Shown here piece by piece: positions 45,838-50,202 of a DNA stretch of 50,202 bases (positions within the stretch are counted from its first letter, which is position 1; each line of letters starts with the position of its first letter). The DNA lies in NCBI GenBank assembly GCA_025361845.1, contig JANYJL010000070.1, positions 1-50,202 of the forward strand, in the 5' to 3' direction. Made by a program: the position numbers and the translations under genes. Origin of the DNA: Rhizobacter sp. (GTDB lineage: Bacteria > Pseudomonadota > Gammaproteobacteria > Burkholderiales > Burkholderiaceae_C). The notes below the pieces were generated by a model. That model saw only the letters and a list, made by a program, of their open reading frames with translations, had not been told where the DNA came from and made no database searches.

Positions 45838-45855
45838 TGCCGAAAAAGCGTGCCA
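45838..45855 (-). promoter_or_regulatory. Sigma-54-like -24/-12 site of the aldehyde dehydrogenase gene
   Basis: On the minus strand TGGCACG-CTTT-TTCGG resembles TGGCACG-N4-TTGCW. The -24 half is perfect; the -12 half has CG where GC is expected. It lies about 120 bp upstream of the start codon and downstream of the repeat at 45874. Confidence 0.45.
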
Positions 45856-45873
45856 GCGCTGGATGGAGCCGAT

Positions 45874-45945
45874 GTGTTTCACAACGGCGCAAATGCCACC
45901 ACGGACCTCGACCGTCGCCGGTACGTCTGCGTCGTTGTGAAACAC
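45874..45945. promoter_or_regulatory. Perfect 13 bp inverted repeat, 46 bp apart
   Basis: GTGTTTCACAACG (45874-45886) is matched exactly by CGTTGTGAAACAC (45933-45945). Both lie upstream of the sigma-54-like site, as enhancer sites for an AcoR/ExaE-type activator would. No such activator gene is in the window. The second arm also lies about 30 bp upstream of the FNR box of norB. Confidence 0.6.
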
Positions 45946-45974
45946 GAGCGCCGCCTGGCTCTGCGCCAGCGCTA

Positions 45975-45988
45975 TTGATCTGCATCAA
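45975..45988 (+). promoter_or_regulatory. FNR/Dnr-type box of norB
   Basis: TTGATCTGCATCAA is a perfect TTGAT-N4-ATCAA dyad, centre 45981.5. A -10-like CACAAT starts at 46011, which puts the predicted start near 46023, 41.5 bp from the box centre (class II activator position). Confidence 0.9.
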
Positions 45989-46015
45989 ACCCGCGCCGAA
46001 AGCCCCTTCACACAA

Positions 46016-46038
46016 TAGCTGCACTTTTCGTACACCTT
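46016..46038 (+). promoter_or_regulatory. NsrR-like palindrome over the norB start site
   Basis: TAGCTGCACTT-T-TCGTACACCTT matches the NsrR consensus (AAGATGCATTT-N-AAATGCATCTT) at about 8 of 11 and 6 of 11 positions. Its centre (46027) lies 45.5 bp from the FNR box centre, the same distance as at nirK. It should block transcription when NsrR carries its iron-sulfur cluster. Confidence 0.55.
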
Positions 46039-46086
46039 CAAGCGGCTTCGGCCGTCCTTTCCGAAAACTCCTCAGGAAGCTCCCCC

Positions 46087-48363
46087 ATGAACTCCAATCA
46101 CCGGCTCTGGCGCTGGCTCGGGCTCGTCTTCGTGCTGTCCTTCGGCGCGCTCGGTTTCATCGGCTACCAGATCTACCTGACCGCACCGCCGATCCCCAAG
46201 TCCGTGATGTCGGCGAGCGGCGACGTGATCTTCACCGGCGCCGACGTGCAAGCGGGCCAGCAGGCCTGGCTGTCGGCCGGTGGCCAGCAGGTCGGTTCGG
46301 TGTGGGGTCACGGCGCTTATGTGGCGCCGGACTGGTCGGCCGACTGGTTGCACCGCGAAGCCCTTGCACTGCAGGCCATCCGAACCCGCGAGCACGCCCA
46401 TGCGCAGCCCACGCTCAACAGCGCGGACCGCGCCGCCATCGACGTGATGCTGAAGGAGGAAATGCGCCACAACGGCTATGACGAATCGACCGGAGTGATC
46501 ACCGTCTCGAACGAGCGCGCACAGGCGATCCGCGACACGGCGAGCCACTACGAAGCGCTGTTCGGCAACGACCCGTCTTTGGCCGCGCTGCGCGAGCAGT
46601 ACGCGATGTCGGAAGGCGCGCTGCCCGCGCAACTCGATCGCCACGCGCTCACCGCCTTCTTCTTCTGGACCGCCTGGGCCGCCACGACCGACCGGCCGGA
46701 CGAAGCCGGCATCTCGTACACGAACAACTGGCCCCACGAGCCGCTGGTGGGCAACACGATGTCGAACTCGGCTGCGGTTTGGTCGATGGTCAGCATCGTG
46801 CTGCTGATCGCAGGCCTGGGCGCCATGCTCTGGTTCCACGGCAGCCACAAGCCGGAAGAAGATCCGGTGCTGCCGAAGACCGACCCGTTCCTCGGCGTGG
46901 CCGCCACGCCCTCGATGAAGGCGACCCGCAAGTACTTCTTTGCCGTGATCGGCCTGCTGCTCCTTCAGATCGGCATGGGCGTCGTGACGGCTCACTACGG
47001 GGTCGAGGGCAACGCCTTCTTCGGCATCCCGCTCGCGCAGCTGCTGCCCTACGTGGTGAGCCGCACGGTGGACACCCAGGTCGGCATTTTCTGGATCGCG
47101 ACGGCCTGGCTGGCGACGGGCCTCTACGTGGCGCCTCTGCTCTCGGGCCACGAACCGAAGCTGCAGAAGCTCGGGGTGGACGTGCTGTTCTGGGCGCTCA
47201 TCGCGATCGTCGTCGGCTCGACCGCGACGGGTTGGCTCGGCACGCTGCAACACCGCGGCGTGGACTTCAGCTTCTGGATCGGCAACCAGGGCCTGGAGTA
47301 CACGAGCATGGGCCGCGTCTGGCAGATCCTGCTCTTCGTCGGTCTGCTGTTCTGGTTGATGCTGCTCGGCCGCGCGCTGTGGCCGGCCCTCAAGACGCCG
47401 TCGGAATCGCGCGGGCTGATCGCGATGGTGTTCCTCTCGGCCACCTGCATCGGCGGCTTCTACGCCAGCTCGCTGATGTGGGGCCAGCACACCCACTACT
47501 CGATGATCGAGTACTGGCGCTGGTGGCTGGTGCACCTGTGGGTCGAGGGCTTCTTCGAAGTGTTCGCTACCGCGGTCGTCGCGCTGATCTTCACCAAGCT
47601 CGGGCTGGTGCGCACCGTCACCGCGAACCGCGCCATCGTGGCCGAGACCATCGTGTTCCTGTTCGGCGGCATCCTGGGCACCCTGCACCACCTCTACTTC
47701 ACAGGCACGCCCACCTCGGTGATCTCGGTCGGCGCGGTGTTCTCGGCGCTCGAGGTCATCCCGCTCGCGATGATCGGCCTGGAGGCGTTGCAGACCTATC
47801 GACGCGCACAAGGCGCACCCTGGCTCGCCGCCTACAAGTGGCCCGTGATGTGCTTCGTGGCCGTGGGCTTCTGGAACACCGTGGGCGCCGGGGTGCTGGG
47901 CTTCGCGATCAACCCGCCCGCATCGCTCTATTACGTGCAGGGCCTGAACATGACGGCGGCACACGGCCACGCGGCGCTGTTCGGTGTCTACGGCATGCTC
48001 GGCATCGGCCTGATGCTGTTCTGCCTGCGCGGCCTCTATGCACGTGGCCTGCATGCCGACCGCCTGCTGCGCCCGGCCTACTGGGGCATGAACCTCGGTC
48101 TCGCGATGATGGTCTTCATGTCGCTGTTGCCGGCCGGTATCTACCAGGCCTGGGCCAGCATCGACAAGGGCCTGTGGTACGCACGTTCGCCGGCCATCAT
48201 CCATTCGAAGGTGATGGAAACCTTGGTATGGCTGCGTGTGCCGGGCGACATCGTGTTCGCTGCGGGTGCACTGCTGCTGGCGGTCTACGCCCTCAAGTTG
48301 CTCCGCCGGCCTGCCGGGCAGGCGGTGGGCGCCGTGCCTGCCCCTGGCAAACTGGCGGCATGA
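46087..48363 (+). CDS. norB: Quinol-dependent nitric oxide reductase (single subunit, qNOR)
   Basis: This 758-residue protein reduces NO to N2O with electrons from quinol. An N-terminal extension with one membrane helix (LGLVFVLSFGALGFIGYQIY) and a NorC-like periplasmic part without a haem CxxCH marks the quinol type. The NorB domain of about 12 helices follows, with the haem/FeB ligands in YWRWWLVHLWVEGFFEVFAT, GTLHHLYFTGTP and TAAHGHAALFGVYG. It has an FNR box and an NsrR-like site upstream and overlaps nsrR by ATGA. It detoxifies or respires NO made by NirK. Confidence 0.97.
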   Translation: MNSNHRLWRWLGLVFVLSFGALGFIGYQIYLTAPPIPKSVMSASGDVIFTGADVQAGQQAWLSAGGQQVGSVWGHGAYVAPDWSADWLHREALALQAIRTREHAHAQPTLNSADRAAIDVMLKEEMRHNGYDESTGVITVSNERAQAIRDTASHYEALFGNDPSLAALREQYAMSEGALPAQLDRHALTAFFFWTAWAATTDRPDEAGISYTNNWPHEPLVGNTMSNSAAVWSMVSIVLLIAGLGAMLWFHGSHKPEEDPVLPKTDPFLGVAATPSMKATRKYFFAVIGLLLLQIGMGVVTAHYGVEGNAFFGIPLAQLLPYVVSRTVDTQVGIFWIATAWLATGLYVAPLLSGHEPKLQKLGVDVLFWALIAIVVGSTATGWLGTLQHRGVDFSFWIGNQGLEYTSMGRVWQILLFVGLLFWLMLLGRALWPALKTPSESRGLIAMVFLSATCIGGFYASSLMWGQHTHYSMIEYWRWWLVHLWVEGFFEVFATAVVALIFTKLGLVRTVTANRAIVAETIVFLFGGILGTLHHLYFTGTPTSVISVGAVFSALEVIPLAMIGLEALQTYRRAQGAPWLAAYKWPVMCFVAVGFWNTVGAGVLGFAINPPASLYYVQGLNMTAAHGHAALFGVYGMLGIGLMLFCLRGLYARGLHADRLLRPAYWGMNLGLAMMVFMSLLPAGIYQAWASIDKGLWYARSPAIIHSKVMETLVWLRVPGDIVFAAGALLLAVYALKLLRRPAGQAVGAVPAPGKLAA

Positions 48364-48827
48364 AACTGACTCACTTCACCGACTACAGCCTGCGCGTGCT
48401 GATCTTCCTGGCGGCCGAGCCGACGCGCCGCGCCACCATCGCCGAAGTGGCCGAGGCCTTCGATGTTTCCGCGCACCACCTGACGAAGGTGGTGCACTTC
48501 CTCGGCAAGGAAGGCTGGCTCGCCAACGTGCGTGGCAAGGGGGGCGGCATGGAGCTCGCGCTGCCACCACAGCACATCGTCGTCGGCCGCGTGGTGCGTG
48601 CCGCCGAAGGTGCGGACCTGCCGGCCGAGTGTTTCGGCGACGATCCCGACCACTGCCCGATCGCACGCGTCTGCCGATTGCGCGGCGTGTTCAAGGAGGC
48701 AGTCGACGCGTTCTACGCCGTGCTCGACCGCTACACCCTGGCCGACCTGGTGCAGAACCGCGCTGCACTCGGGCGTGTGCTGGGCATCCAGGCGCTGGAA
48801 CCGCGGGGTGTTGCCGGGCGCGCTTGA
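48360..48827 (+). CDS. nsrR: Nitric oxide-sensing Rrf2 repressor NsrR
   Basis: This 155-residue protein starts at the ATG overlapping the norB stop (ATGA), so it is co-translated. An N-terminal winged helix (LRVLIFLAAEPTRRATIAEV; FDVSAHHLTKVVHFLGKEGW) is followed by three Cys at about residues 91, 99 and 105 (ECFGDDPDHCPIARVCRL), the NsrR iron-sulfur ligands, preceded by the GKGGGMELA wing loop. NO damages the cluster and lifts repression. Palindromes at 46016 and 49289 are its probable targets. Confidence 0.95.
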   Translation: MKLTHFTDYSLRVLIFLAAEPTRRATIAEVAEAFDVSAHHLTKVVHFLGKEGWLANVRGKGGGMELALPPQHIVVGRVVRAAEGADLPAECFGDDPDHCPIARVCRLRGVFKEAVDAFYAVLDRYTLADLVQNRAALGRVLGIQALEPRGVAGRA

Positions 48828-49247
48828 GTGGGCGGCCGGGATGGACGTTGGACAAAGCTTCTCGGCATGCGTCGGTCGGTGCGAGCCGAGGCTACCGGGC
48901 GACCGGCTCCGCTCGTGTGCCCCGGGCCGGTTCACTGCCGGTTCGCTTCGCGTGAAGCCGCTCCGGCCCTCCTCCTTCACTTCGCTGCGCCGGTCACCCG
49001 GCACCCTCGGCAGCGAACCACGGTGGCCTTCCATGGCCCTCAACAACTGGCAGCGTGGTGCCCAGAGCGCTGTGGTGGGGTGCTGTGTGGAGTGAAGTAG
49101 AGGAGGAGGGCCGGATCGATTCGACCCGTATCGCTTGCGGGTCAACCGGCCCGGGGGACATGAACGGAACACGGCACCCCGCCTCAGCGCTCACGCTCCA
49201 CCCGATGCCCGCAGGCAGCTGAATCTACCGCGTCCATCGCGTTGACC
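48828..49247. other. Intergenic region between nsrR and nirK
   Basis: These ~420 bp (529 bp to the nirK start) hold no convincing gene. They contain a long imperfect inverted repeat (48963-49114) and several GGTGG/CGAACC motifs. The regulatory part of nirK begins at 49248. Confidence 0.55.
48963..49114. repeat. Inverted repeat pair framing ~110 bp between nsrR and nirK
   Basis: CCGGCCCTCCTCCTTCACTT plus C at 48963-48983 pairs with the reverse complement of 49094-49114 at 19 of 21 positions. The 152 bp unit with terminal repeats looks like a MITE or other small mobile or REP-type element. No direct repeat of a target site is evident at its edges. It has no coding capacity. Confidence 0.55.

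Positions 49248-50202
<955 letters not shown>

Noticed and set aside
46072-48204. Leftward open frame of 710 codons over norB
   Set aside because: It is a His/Arg/Gln-rich shadow of the intact NO reductase gene.

Overview
The window is high-GC DNA that reads like a motile, facultatively denitrifying betaproteobacterium of the order Burkholderiales, most likely the Leptothrix/Rubrivivax/Methylibium-like branch. The supporting signs are FlhDC as flagellar master regulator, CheD and CheZ together, the fliE / fliFGHIJK / fliLMNOPQR order, O-linked glycosyltransferase genes beside the flagellins, and a 75-80 bp GC-rich intergenic repeat of a type I recall from this order. The taxonomic call is inference. 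I see no tRNA, rRNA, CRISPR array or complete insertion sequence.

Layout. 1-4486 (+): end of a chemotaxis operon (MCP, cheW, cheR, cheD, cheB). 4487-5260: gene debris, mainly a wrecked DUF2325 gene. 5261-9431 (-): flhD-flhC, a terminator, a sigma-28 promoter, then motA-motB-cheY-cheZ. 9741-18559: a surface-sugar island with one (+) gene of unclear family and five (-) genes (GT2-TPR, TPR-OGT, GT/methyltransferase hybrid, methyltransferase/StrF-like GT hybrid, methyltransferase), probably for flagellin glycosylation. 18960-24419 (+): two tandem flagellins, fliD, fliS, fliT, a YcgR-type PilZ brake and an unnamed 84-residue protein. 24520-36298: fliE (-), then fliF to fliR (+), the basal body, C-ring, export ATPase, hook-length control and export gate. 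36538-41416 (+): an orphan NMT1-type binding protein followed by a histidine kinase, a small response regulator and a hybrid kinase. Each of these last three carries a disabling lesion. 41472-45719: a CPA2 antiporter, a LysE-type exporter, a lone receiver with a small overlapping gene, and an ExaC/AcoD-type aldehyde dehydrogenase. 45975-50202 (+): norB (quinol NO reductase), nsrR and nirK (cut by the window end), a nitrite to NO to N2O module.

Regulation visible in the sequence. Four sites match TCAA-N15-GCCGATAA closely (motA, fliD, fliS, the 84-residue gene) and a fifth has a 16 bp spacer (fliC). They define the late flagellar class and add the unnamed small gene to it. The norB and nirK promoters share one design: an FNR/Dnr-type box, a -10 element 29.5 bp from the box centre, and an NsrR-like palindrome centred exactly 45.5 bp from the box centre. 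NsrR itself is encoded between the two genes. This suggests activation by low oxygen or NO plus NsrR repression at the start site.

The strongest candidates for something new are the 84-residue sigma-28 protein, the methyltransferase/glycosyltransferase fusions in the flagellin island, the binding-protein plus three-kinase cassette (now decaying), and the matched dual-control promoters of norB and nirK.
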